From Oceanospirillum sp048268485 (lineage in GTDB: Bacteria > Pseudomonadota > Gammaproteobacteria > Pseudomonadales > Halomonadaceae), in contig JBLWVL010000002.1 of the NCBI GenBank assembly GCA_048268485.1, forward strand, positions 89,193 through 153,192: DNA of 64,000 nucleotides, written 5' to 3'. The stretch's first letter is position 1; every line of letters begins with the position of its first letter. Positions 1 to 7,011 of this stretch are shown one piece after another. The position numbers were made by a program, and so were the translations under genes. The notes beneath the pieces were generated by a model. It made no database searches and was not told the DNA's origin. It saw only the letters and a list, made by a program, of their open reading frames with translations.

Positions 1-46
1 CGAACAGAAAATGGCGGTTATGGAACAAGCGGCCAGCATGTCAGTG

Positions 47-952
47 CTACACACGGCGCAAAACAGCCGGGAATTTTGATCCCGGCCAGCGGGCAAAAAT
101 CATCACATTACCCAACACTACCAGGCCAAAACCTAGCAGCGCGAGCTCTGTCCACTGATAACCTTCATAGAAGGTTGAAATGGTCAGAGCCACCGCCGGA
201 AACATCACGGTACTATAGGCCGCTTTATCCGCACCAATACGCCCAACCAGGATCAGATAGGCCGTGAAACCGATCACTGTACCGGGAATCGCCAGATACA
301 ATAATGAACTGATATAACCGGTTTCCCAACTGAAGGTCAAAGGCACACCCTGCAGCAGAATAATCACACTCATCATCAACACGCCGTAGAACATACTCCA
401 GGCGTTGGTGGTTGTGGTTTTAAGCCCTTTTTTCTGGTGGCGAACCGACACCATATTGCCACTGGAAAAAAACCAGGTACCTAATGCCGCAAGTCCCATA
501 CCCAGCAGCACATCCGCATTAAAGCCCCCGTCTGTAATCTGCGGCCAAAACAGTGCGGCCACGCCCGCAAGCCCGAGGCAAGACCCCAACACCGTACGCA
601 ACGCCGGACGCAAACCAAACCAAAGACGGTTGTTGATCACATTCATCACCGTAGCCATGGAGAAGATCACAGAGGCAAGGCCACTACTGATATAACCCGT
701 GGCGGTATAGATACAGAAGAAGTTAAAACAAAACAGACAGCACCCCTGAATAAAGCAGAACAGATGGTCGCTGCGCTCAATCTTTTGCAAACGGCGGCTT
801 AATAGCAGCACCGCAAACAGCACCAGCGCTGCCAATGAAAAGCGGTAGAGAATCGAAGCCTGAACCGCCACCTCACCCAGTTGCAGTTTAATCGCAATCC
901 AGGTAGTCCCCCAGATCAGAACCGTCAGCAGATATAAGCCCGTATTTACCAT
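47..952 (-). CDS. EamA/DMT-family inner-membrane transporter
   Basis: This 301-residue, very hydrophobic protein has about ten predicted membrane helices arranged as two EamA-type halves (roughly residues 5-135 and 150-285). That is the usual size and architecture of the drug/metabolite transporter superfamily, whose members export amino acids, metabolites or drugs across the inner membrane. The substrate cannot be read from sequence. The ATG start is preceded by AGGT about eight bases upstream. The gene is divergent from an AraC-family regulator at 1171, with a 218-base shared intergenic region, so control by that regulator is plausible (inference). The gene is complete, with its stop at 47-49. 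Family assignment is secure; specific function is unknown. Confidence 0.85.
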   Translation of the reverse strand: MVNTGLYLLTVLIWGTTWIAIKLQLGEVAVQASILYRFSLAALVLFAVLLLSRRLQKIERSDHLFCFIQGCCLFCFNFFCIYTATGYISSGLASVIFSMATVMNVINNRLWFGLRPALRTVLGSCLGLAGVAALFWPQITDGGFNADVLLGMGLAALGTWFFSSGNMVSVRHQKKGLKTTTTNAWSMFYGVLMMSVIILLQGVPLTFSWETGYISSLLYLAIPGTVIGFTAYLILVGRIGADKAAYSTVMFPAVALTISTFYEGYQWTELALLGFGLVVLGNVMIFARWPGSKFPAVLRRV

Positions 953-1170
953 AAGTGTTTACCTGTCAGGTGCGTGCACCGGTTATTAAAGCGCGAGTAT
1001 CTGCGGTAACTATTCAAAAAGATTACAGATTACTGCGCCTTTATCGGATTCTTGCGTTTTTTATCAACATCGGGGGATTAGCACCATAACAAGCGCTGCT
1101 AAAAGCTTGCCTGCCCATAAGGCCGCGAGTAGCATGTCCTGCCAGCAATCAGTTTTCTCATAGGCTTTTT

Positions 1171-2073
1171 GTGTCCGAAAAAATTTACCCAGACCCACCT
1201 TCTGTCTCGCAACCGGTATTCCAATGCCTGTCCAACACTCAGGCGCAGCTGGAAAACCATACCGAGCTATGCAATGGTTCCAGCGCTGCCATCTGGCGAC
1301 GGGAAGAGAGTGATCTTACCCGCTATCAGCATCCGGGCCACCACACCCTAAGTTGTTATTTGGGTGGCGGCCATGCCATTCGCCGCTTATTTACCCATCG
1401 CACGCAAGGCGGAGGCGGCCCTGGTCGTATCTGCCTGATGCCTGGTGACGGTGATTCCCACTGGGATGTAAACGGCCCGATCCACTTTATGCATCTCTAT
1501 TTTTCTGAGCAGCACCTAAAGGATCTGGCGGGGAGAATTCAAGATAAAAGCAGCAACCACCTGCAGCTGCAGGATATGACCTTTATGGAAGATAGCTGGA
1601 TCAGCAATCTGTGCCAGCAGGTGATACGTCCGCTGAACTGGCAGGACAACGCCGACCGCATCGCCCTAAGTAGCGCCAGCGATATGCTGATGGTCCATCT
1701 ATTGAAGAATTATTGCGGGAATTACACCCGCCTGCCGGAAAGTAAAGGCGGGCTATCGCCTTATCTGCAGCGACAACTTTTGGACTATATCGAACAGCAC
1801 CTCGATCACCCGTTAACACTGCAGGAATTAGCAGCTTTTGCCCAGTTGAGCGAGTATCACTTTGCCCGTATGTTTAAGGTCAGCTTCGGGCAGGCTCCCC
1901 ATCAGTACGTCACCGAACGACGGTTAAACCGTGCTGCAGATCTGATACGGGATAAACGCCTGTCACTGGCAGAGATCGCCCTGCGGTGTGGCTTCTCCAG
2001 CCAAAGCCATTTTAGTCAGCGGTTTAAACAGTTTTATCACGTCACCCCAGCGCAGTACCGGAAGGGGCATTGA
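1171..2073 (+). CDS. AraC-family transcriptional regulator
   Basis: The protein has 300 residues. The C-terminal 100 residues (from about 203) form the double helix-turn-helix of the AraC/XylS family: a first helix pair around LTLQELAAFAQLSEYHFARM, then the recognition helix and signature SLAEIALRCGFSSQSHFSQRF, ending in the typical PAQYRK. The N-terminal 200 residues would be a cupin-like or effector domain, but I recognise no specific ligand-binding motif. The GTG at 1171 begins the frame; the Shine-Dalgarno is weak (AGG at 1162-1164), so a start a few codons downstream is possible. It is divergent from the DMT transporter at 952, a common arrangement for a regulator and its exporter target. 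Confidence 0.85.
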   Translation: MSEKIYPDPPSVSQPVFQCLSNTQAQLENHTELCNGSSAAIWRREESDLTRYQHPGHHTLSCYLGGGHAIRRLFTHRTQGGGGPGRICLMPGDGDSHWDVNGPIHFMHLYFSEQHLKDLAGRIQDKSSNHLQLQDMTFMEDSWISNLCQQVIRPLNWQDNADRIALSSASDMLMVHLLKNYCGNYTRLPESKGGLSPYLQRQLLDYIEQHLDHPLTLQELAAFAQLSEYHFARMFKVSFGQAPHQYVTERRLNRAADLIRDKRLSLAEIALRCGFSSQSHFSQRFKQFYHVTPAQYRKGH

Positions 2074-2151
2074 ACCTTTAAAAGATGCTCATCGTTAAAA
2101 GTCGGACACTCAACTACTGCATCTAGACTAATAAATTAGGGATTGATAAAT

Positions 2152-2217
2152 ATGGATATTAACTATCGCCAGATAGCTCGGACTCACCTTGAATTCGCTA
2201 AAACAGAAATGAATTAA
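2152..2217 (+). pseudogene. 5' fragment of the zinc-ribbon gene, ended by an in-frame TAA
   Basis: An ATG at 2152 with a good Shine-Dalgarno (AGGGA at 2138-2142) opens a frame of 21 codons ending MN at TAA 2215-2217. The same frame continues without another stop to 2973. The residues either side of the TAA (EFAKTEMN before, KNDYRLKYAALELR after) read as one continuous amphipathic N-terminus. One base change (TAA to AAA, GAA or CAA) would restore a 273-residue protein. This looks like the true start of the downstream gene broken by a nonsense mutation. A short leader peptide or an assembly error are the alternatives. Confidence 0.55.
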
Positions 2218-2259
2218 AAAAATGATTATAGGCTCAAATACGCTGCCCTTGAGTTGAGA

Positions 2260-2973
2260 ATGGCGTTGGAGGGAATTATTTATGATCGAGCAAATGCTTA
2301 CGCCGATGAGTTTCCTCCTGAGGAGTATGCCACATGGCAGCCCCAGAAAGTTCATGCCATTCTTTTGGAAATTGACCCATATGCAGATAAGGATAGTTCA
2401 TTAAGTATAGGTGTTGAGCCTGAATTCGGAGTAGCCCCTCCCTCCGAAGAAATGAAGCAACTCGGTACGGAAGTAGTTTACAGTCTCAAAAGTCTAAAAA
2501 AACATTACAATCAGCTAGGCCACTACCTACACATTCCTTCTTTAAAGCGAAGTCTGTCAGGCAACGATATTGACTTTCAGAAGCTTAGAAATCGCTGCGA
2601 AATTATTCTGTCCTTCGTAGATGAAATATTAAAATCACCAATTTTCAACTGCACTTTTGGGCGTTTCACGAGCATACCTTGTATTAGCTGCGGGAAGATT
2701 ATTCGAAAGAGAATTCCAGATAACCAAGAAGAAATCGAAGCAAAGTGTTTTGGTGACGGCTGCACGGCTATCTATCGAATAACCAATAAAAACAAAGAGG
2801 ACTCAGATCTTACCTGGAGTCCATATGGAGAAAAAATTCCTTGTGCTAACCAAAGCTGCCAACACGAATTTTTCTTATGGCATACGGAGGTTAAAGCAGG
2901 CACAAATTGGCTATGCCCGAAGTGTGATGGGAGGAATACTCTATCTCTTGGTATTCTCTTTGAGGAAAAGTAA
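2260..2973 (+). CDS. Hypothetical zinc-ribbon protein, probably N-terminally truncated
   Basis: The remaining open part of the gene is 238 codons from ATG 2260; a TTG at 2254 is two codons earlier. No strong ribosome site precedes either, which fits a broken gene rather than a native start. The visible part has an acidic helical region containing TWQPQKVHAILLEIDPYADK. The C-terminal half has pairs of cysteines: CISCGK near residue 147, a later CFGDGC, then CANQSC and CPKCDG near the end. These suggest one or two zinc ribbons. I recall similar conserved hypothetical proteins in marine gammaproteobacteria but no function. The gene lies between an AraC regulator and a toxin-antitoxin pair, typical of an accessory spot. 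Confidence 0.55.
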   Translation: MALEGIIYDRANAYADEFPPEEYATWQPQKVHAILLEIDPYADKDSSLSIGVEPEFGVAPPSEEMKQLGTEVVYSLKSLKKHYNQLGHYLHIPSLKRSLSGNDIDFQKLRNRCEIILSFVDEILKSPIFNCTFGRFTSIPCISCGKIIRKRIPDNQEEIEAKCFGDGCTAIYRITNKNKEDSDLTWSPYGEKIPCANQSCQHEFFLWHTEVKAGTNWLCPKCDGRNTLSLGILFEEK

Positions 2974-2990
2974 TTAGAACATCAATAATA

Positions 2991-3016
2991 AAAATGCACT
3001 GAAATCAGTGCATTTT
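2991..3016. terminator. Bidirectional intrinsic terminator
   Basis: A perfect 11-bp stem (AAAATGCACTG / CAGTGCATTTT) with an AAAT loop has T runs on both sides. It lies between the convergent zinc-ribbon gene (ends 2973) and higA-like gene (ends 3005). The right arm contains the antitoxin stop codon, so one hairpin appears to serve both transcripts. Confidence 0.8.
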
Positions 3017-3283
3017 TTGTGCTTGTAATGAAAGCTCAAACCCGCAGGCGTGGGCATATTTCAGAAGCGTTGACCAACTCGGATTAGCATTACCCCGCTC
3101 AAGACGGCTGATATTACTCTTGTTGGTTTGCATCCGCTCTGCGACCTGCTCCTGCGTTAATCCAGCCTTGCCACGCATAGTCAGTAACTGATCGATCAGG
3201 TTGAACTCATCTTCCAGTTTGTCATATTCCGCTTTTACTTCCGGATTTTTCAGCACTCGCTGTTTCAGTCGTTGTAGACTCAT
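3005..3283 (-). CDS. higA: XRE-family antitoxin, HigA-like
   Basis: This 92-residue protein has a helix-turn-helix of the Xre/Cro family at about residues 38-85; its core is GLTQEQVAERMQTNKSNISR followed by LERGNANPSW. It would neutralise the adjacent toxin and repress the shared promoter. It overlaps the upstream toxin gene by four bases (3280-3283), so the order is toxin first, antitoxin second, as in HigBA systems rather than RelBE. Its last codons and stop lie inside a terminator hairpin. The palindrome at 3621-3638, upstream of the pair, is the likely operator. Family identity is strong; the HigA name is by arrangement and partner type. Confidence 0.85.
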   Translation of the reverse strand: MSLQRLKQRVLKNPEVKAEYDKLEDEFNLIDQLLTMRGKAGLTQEQVAERMQTNKSNISRLERGNANPSWSTLLKYAHACGFELSLQAQKMH

Positions 3284-3603
3284 AAGGACTGAACCTCTCT
3301 CTGACGATCCCGAGCCAATTTCAGCTCACTTTTCGGTGTTTTCTGTGACTTCTTCACATAGGTATGCAGAACATAAATATGTTGGCCATGAAGGTAACAA
3401 AACAGCCCTCTGCCTATACCTTCCTGAGCTTTTGCCCTTAGTTCAAAAAGGCCATTTCCCATCGCCTTCGTGTGGGGTGGGCCAAGGTTTGCGCCATGCT
3501 TCGCCATCATCTCAAGCAGCTTAACCATTCGCGCCTGAAGCTTAGGTGACATTTGCTCAATCTGATCTTCAACCCCTTCGTAAAAATCGATCTTCCATGT
3601 CAT
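3280..3603 (-). CDS. higB: RelE/HigB-superfamily toxin (Gp49-like)
   Basis: This basic 107-residue protein resembles the phage Gp49-like / HigB toxins of the RelE superfamily. Recognisable segments are KLLEMMAKHGANLGPPHTK, GNGLFELRAKAQEG and the strand HIYVLHTYVKKSQKTPKSEL, with the conserved pattern of basic residues (R, K, K) expected of a ribosome-dependent mRNA interferase. Members cut mRNA in the ribosomal A site during stress; that activity is known for the family and inferred here. It is the first gene of a two-gene operon with its antitoxin. The start lies 17 bases from the 18-bp palindrome that probably binds the antitoxin. Confidence 0.85.
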   Translation of the reverse strand: MTWKIDFYEGVEDQIEQMSPKLQARMVKLLEMMAKHGANLGPPHTKAMGNGLFELRAKAQEGIGRGLFCYLHGQHIYVLHTYVKKSQKTPKSELKLARDRQREVQSL

Positions 3604-3620
3604 AAGAAATCCTTTCCCTG

Positions 3621-3638
3621 GTTATCATATATGATAAC
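3621..3638. promoter_or_regulatory. 18-bp perfect palindrome, likely HigA operator
   Basis: The sequence GTTATCATATATGATAAC is identical to its own reverse complement. It sits 18-35 bases upstream of the toxin start codon, where the promoter of the pair must lie, and its TATNAT-like centre overlaps a plausible -10 element. Xre antitoxins autoregulate through such dyads. That function is inferred; the palindrome itself is directly visible. Confidence 0.7.
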
Positions 3639-3670
3639 TCTAGTTCACAGAACAAAAAGCAGCCAACTTT

Positions 3671-5833
3671 TTACCCCCGCTTCCAGCGGTGATATTTCTC
3701 CACCCATACCAGCAGTTTTTCCGGGGCGTGGGCTTTCTTCCACTCTCCGGCGGCAAACTTGTTGGCTTCCGCCAGGGTCGGGTAGGTATGAATAGTGCCG
3801 AGAATTTTGCTCAGCCCTAAGCCATGCTTCATCGCTAACACATACTCTGCCAGCAGGTCTCCGGCGTGGGTGCCGACAATGGTTACCCCCAAGATTTTAT
3901 CCTTGCCGGGTACGGTGAGTACTTTAACAAAACCTTCGGTACTGCCATCAGCAATGGCCCGATCCAGATCATCAAGGCCGTAACGGGTGACTTCAAAAGG
4001 GATATTCTGTTCCCGTGCCTCGGTTTCCGACAGGCCAACCCGCGCCACTTCAGGGTCGATAAAGGTGGCCCAGGGAATCACAGAGTAATCCGCTTTAAAG
4101 GACTTCCACTCCCCAAACAAAGCATTAACAGCCGCGTACCACGCCTGATGGGCCGCGGTGTGGGTAAACTGAAACGGCCCCGCCACATCCCCTGCCGCGT
4201 AGATATTCGGGTAGAGGGTTTCCAGATACTCATTGGTGACAACGGTGCGCTCGGTCTGAATCCCCAGATTCTCCAGCCCGTAACCGGTGAGGCGCGCTGT
4301 CCGGCCGACGGCACAGATCAGGCGGTCAAAGGCGATAACCTCTTCTTCACCATCAGGGTTCTTCACGATCAGTTGTTTTTCACTCTGATTCTCACCACCA
4401 AGCTGGCAGCGTATCGCTTCGTAACCGGTCAGCAGGTTTACACCGCTTTTACGCAAGGCATTGGCGGCCAAATCAGAAACTTCCGGATCTTCCCGCACCA
4501 TAACGCGCTCATTACGCTCCACCTGAATCACGTTACTGCCTAAGCGAGCAAAACTTTGTGCCAGCTCACAACCGATAGGGCCACCACCCAGTAATACCAT
4601 ACGCGGTGGAATATCGTCTTCTTTCGCCAGCTCTTCCCACAGGGTATCACTGGTGAGATAGCCCACTTTATTCAATCCCGGAATCTCCGGTACAAAGGGT
4701 TTGGCTCCGGCGGCGACCACAATACTACGAGCCGTTAACCTTTGGCTGCTGCCATCATTCAACTGAATTTCTACCGTCCACGGATCAATAATTTTGCCGT
4801 AACCCTGTAAAACCTCTACCCCCAGGCTGGTATAACGCTCAACACTATCATGGGGCTCAATGGCAGCGATCACGTCATGGATGCGCTGCATCACCTTTTT
4901 AAAACTGAATTGAGGCTCTCCACCTTCCAGGCCATATCGATCCCCATGGCGCATCTGTTCGGCCACTTTGGCGCTTTTGATCAACGCCTTACTGGGCACA
5001 CAGCCGTAGTTGAGGCAATCACCACCCATTTTATTGGCTTCGATCAGGGTTACTTTGGCTTTAACTGCGGCGGCAATATAGGCACTAACCAAACCCGCTG
5101 CACCACCACCGATCACAATTAAGTTACGATCAAATTTAGCCGGTTTCTGAAAGCCTTTGTAAACCCGACGCTTTTTGACTGCAGCCACGATTTTTTTAGC
5201 GATCAAAGGGAAAACGCCAAGCAGCGCAAAAGAGAACAGAATTTCGGGGGAAACAATACCGGCCAGAGAGTCCAACTGACCTAACTGAGTACCTGCATTC
5301 ACATAAATCAGGGTTCCCGGCAACATACCCAACTGGCTGACCCAGTAATAAGTACGGGTTTTGATCGGCGTTAACCCCATCAAAAGATTGATCAGAAAAA
5401 ACGGAAACACCGGCACCAAACGCAAGGTAAACAGATAAAACGCGCCTTCCCGCTCCACACCCTGATTAAAGGCTTTTAGCCGGTCACCAAAGCGCTCCTG
5501 CACGCTATCCCGCAGCACAAAGCGCGCCACCAGAAAGGCCAGAGTAGCTCCGATGGTTGACGCGAAGCTTACCAGAATCAAACCTTCGACCAGTCCATAA
5601 ACAGCGCCAATCGCCAGGGTCATAATCGTTGCACCGGGCAGCGAGAGCGCCGTGGCCGCCACATAGATTACAAAAAATACAGCCACCGTGATAAAAGGGC
5701 TTTGATTCTGCCAAAGCGCCAGCTGCTCCTGACTGTTTTTCAGACTATCTAAGGTCAGATACTGATTCAGGTCGAAGGCAAAAAAAGCGGCAACCACCGC
5801 AGCGATAAATGTAATAAGTACAAGTTTTTTCAT
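3671..5833 (-). CDS. TVP38/TMEM64 membrane domain fused to FAD-dependent disulfide oxidoreductase
   Basis: This 720-residue protein has two parts. Residues 1-225 carry about five membrane helices and the SNARE-associated (TVP38/TMEM64/DedA-like) core with FFLINLLMGLTPIKTRTYY. Residues 235-720 form a complete class I pyridine nucleotide-disulfide oxidoreductase related to dihydrolipoamide dehydrogenase and mercuric reductase. This part has the FAD-binding GGGAAG (242-247), redox-active C273 and C278 in GGDCLNYGCVPSK, a second nucleotide fold (GGGPIGCEL), FAD motif 2 (NIYAAGDVAG) and the H682/E689 catalytic pair in HTYPTLAEA. No heavy-metal N-terminal domain or terminal cysteine pair of MerA is present, so mercury reduction is unlikely. 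The fusion tethers an NAD(P)H-driven dithiol reductase to the membrane; its substrate is unknown. No partner gene flanks it. Confidence 0.85.
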   Translation of the reverse strand: MKKLVLITFIAAVVAAFFAFDLNQYLTLDSLKNSQEQLALWQNQSPFITVAVFFVIYVAATALSLPGATIMTLAIGAVYGLVEGLILVSFASTIGATLAFLVARFVLRDSVQERFGDRLKAFNQGVEREGAFYLFTLRLVPVFPFFLINLLMGLTPIKTRTYYWVSQLGMLPGTLIYVNAGTQLGQLDSLAGIVSPEILFSFALLGVFPLIAKKIVAAVKKRRVYKGFQKPAKFDRNLIVIGGGAAGLVSAYIAAAVKAKVTLIEANKMGGDCLNYGCVPSKALIKSAKVAEQMRHGDRYGLEGGEPQFSFKKVMQRIHDVIAAIEPHDSVERYTSLGVEVLQGYGKIIDPWTVEIQLNDGSSQRLTARSIVVAAGAKPFVPEIPGLNKVGYLTSDTLWEELAKEDDIPPRMVLLGGGPIGCELAQSFARLGSNVIQVERNERVMVREDPEVSDLAANALRKSGVNLLTGYEAIRCQLGGENQSEKQLIVKNPDGEEEVIAFDRLICAVGRTARLTGYGLENLGIQTERTVVTNEYLETLYPNIYAAGDVAGPFQFTHTAAHQAWYAAVNALFGEWKSFKADYSVIPWATFIDPEVARVGLSETEAREQNIPFEVTRYGLDDLDRAIADGSTEGFVKVLTVPGKDKILGVTIVGTHAGDLLAEYVLAMKHGLGLSKILGTIHTYPTLAEANKFAAGEWKKAHAPEKLLVWVEKYHRWKRG

Positions 5834-5995
5834 CGGGATTCTCTTTTAAGGGAGCTACCGAAATAATTTGGAAGCAGCCGGAATAATTTGATCTGAAAAA
5901 GAATACGCAGCGATTGGAGTTTAGGATTCATTCCTCTCGTGGAAAGCATGATCTTTTTCATGCTTCCCATGTATCCCTGTCCATCAGCAAGAAAA

Positions 5996-6017
5996 AAGCC
6001 GGCTCAAAGGCCGGCTT
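5996..6017 (-). terminator. Intrinsic terminator of the yheU operon
   Basis: An 8-bp GC-rich stem (AAGCCGGC / GCCGGCTT) with a six-base loop is followed on the minus strand by TTTTTTCTT. It overlaps the stop codon of the yheU gene (6004-6006). Confidence 0.85.
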
Positions 6018-6246
6018 CCTGTAGACGTGTTCTGTATTCCTGTTTGGTGAGGATGGTAACGGACTCGGTTACCGGGTCATAAACAATGGCCAGCTCGCCT
6101 TTAACCAGCTGCTGACGCACCTGTTGTACCCAGTCTTCAAGTCCAACATCAACCTCCGTGGTGTCGTAACCCTGGCGGGTGACAAAATCTTCCAGCAATC
6201 CCTGCAGCGCATCCGGTGAAATATCCCGATAGGGAACATCGATCAT
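6004..6246 (-). CDS. yheU: YheU family (UPF0270) small protein
   Basis: This 80-residue acidic protein matches the YheU/UPF0270 pattern. It starts MIDVPYRDISPDALQGLLEDFVTRQGYD, continues with LEDWVQQVRQQL and GELAIVYDPVTESVTI, and ends in a variable tail. The E. coli protein is about 72 residues. The family is widespread in gammaproteobacteria and its biochemical role is not known. The gene lies last in a minus-strand run after the transglycosylase, and its stop is embedded in the terminator hairpin at 5996-6017. Confidence 0.8.
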   Translation of the reverse strand: MIDVPYRDISPDALQGLLEDFVTRQGYDTTEVDVGLEDWVQQVRQQLVKGELAIVYDPVTESVTILTKQEYRTRLQEAGL

Positions 6247-6308
6247 AAAGTCTCTCTTTTTCGGTTGTCTCTTTCAGAAGCTGGCGTTTATCCGGTTTTT
6301 GCCTGAAG

Positions 6309-6965
6309 TCAGAACACCCACCAGCTGGCTCCACGATTCAGTGTCGCACGACAGCTTTCCAGCTGTTTGTGATATTCAATGGCGCGGTTAGCAACTTTGG
6401 CAGAGACATTTTTCAGCCAGGATTTATTTTTCCAGGTTTTGTCTGCATAACCACCATGACCTTCGTGATAGGCGATATACATGTAATAAGTGTTGTTACG
6501 CTCAATGCCGTTTCTCAGATACCCCTGATAGTTATACCAGCCAATAAAATCCACTGCACCGTGAAAGCGGCCACGACTGGCACGACGGTTACCGGTTTTC
6601 TCCTGATACTCTTTCCAGGTAGAGTCCAAAGCCTGGGTATAACCATAAGACGAGGACTTACGTGGCCCGGGGAAAATACCCAGAAATGTGGTACGTTCCG
6701 GTTGAGCATCCGGCTTGAATGACGATTCCTGGTGGATAAACGCCAGCAGAATTGGCACAGGAGTTCCCCACTTTTCTTCTGATTGTTTAGCCGAGATATA
6801 CCAATCGGGGTACTGGCGAAAGATCTCACAGGCATTATCCGGCTCTTGCGGCGGTGCAACAGCACACCCCGTAAGAAGAAGGGCGATCATACTCAGTAAA
6901 GACAGGCGCAGTGTGCCACTTTCTCTTCTGATCTGATGTTTGCATCCTTTAATCATTTTGCTCAT
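6309..6965 (-). CDS. Lytic murein transglycosylase lipoprotein (SLT domain)
   Basis: The protein has a lipoprotein signal with a basic N-region, the hydrophobic stretch LSLLSMIALLL and lipobox LTGC. A single SLT/lysozyme-like domain follows. Its catalytic glutamate is in AFIHQESSFKPDAQ, and SSYGYTQALDSTW and AYHEGHGGY are conserved later segments. The enzyme would cleave the MurNAc-GlcNAc bond with formation of 1,6-anhydro-MurNAc at the outer-membrane face of the sacculus. The open frame extends upstream to 7058 but that would overlap ligA. ATG 6965 has GGATGAG eight bases upstream and gives a sensible signal peptide; 6980 and 6956 are alternatives. It lies directly downstream of ligA. Confidence 0.8.
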   Translation of the reverse strand: MSKMIKGCKHQIRRESGTLRLSLLSMIALLLTGCAVAPPQEPDNACEIFRQYPDWYISAKQSEEKWGTPVPILLAFIHQESSFKPDAQPERTTFLGIFPGPRKSSSYGYTQALDSTWKEYQEKTGNRRASRGRFHGAVDFIGWYNYQGYLRNGIERNNTYYMYIAYHEGHGGYADKTWKNKSWLKNVSAKVANRAIEYHKQLESCRATLNRGASWWVF

Positions 6966-7011
6966 CAATATCTCATCCATTTCAGTCTGTTCAGCCCAAT
7001 ACTGGCTTGCA

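Noticed and set aside
1..46. Possible start of another minus-strand gene (ATG at 40)
   Set aside because: Only 13 codons are in the window and no ribosome site precedes it, so nothing can be supported.
3866..4543. A 225-codon open frame on the plus strand
   Set aside because: It is antisense to the well-supported TVP38-oxidoreductase gene, has no ribosome site and gives no recognisable protein; it is a product of the codon bias of the real gene.
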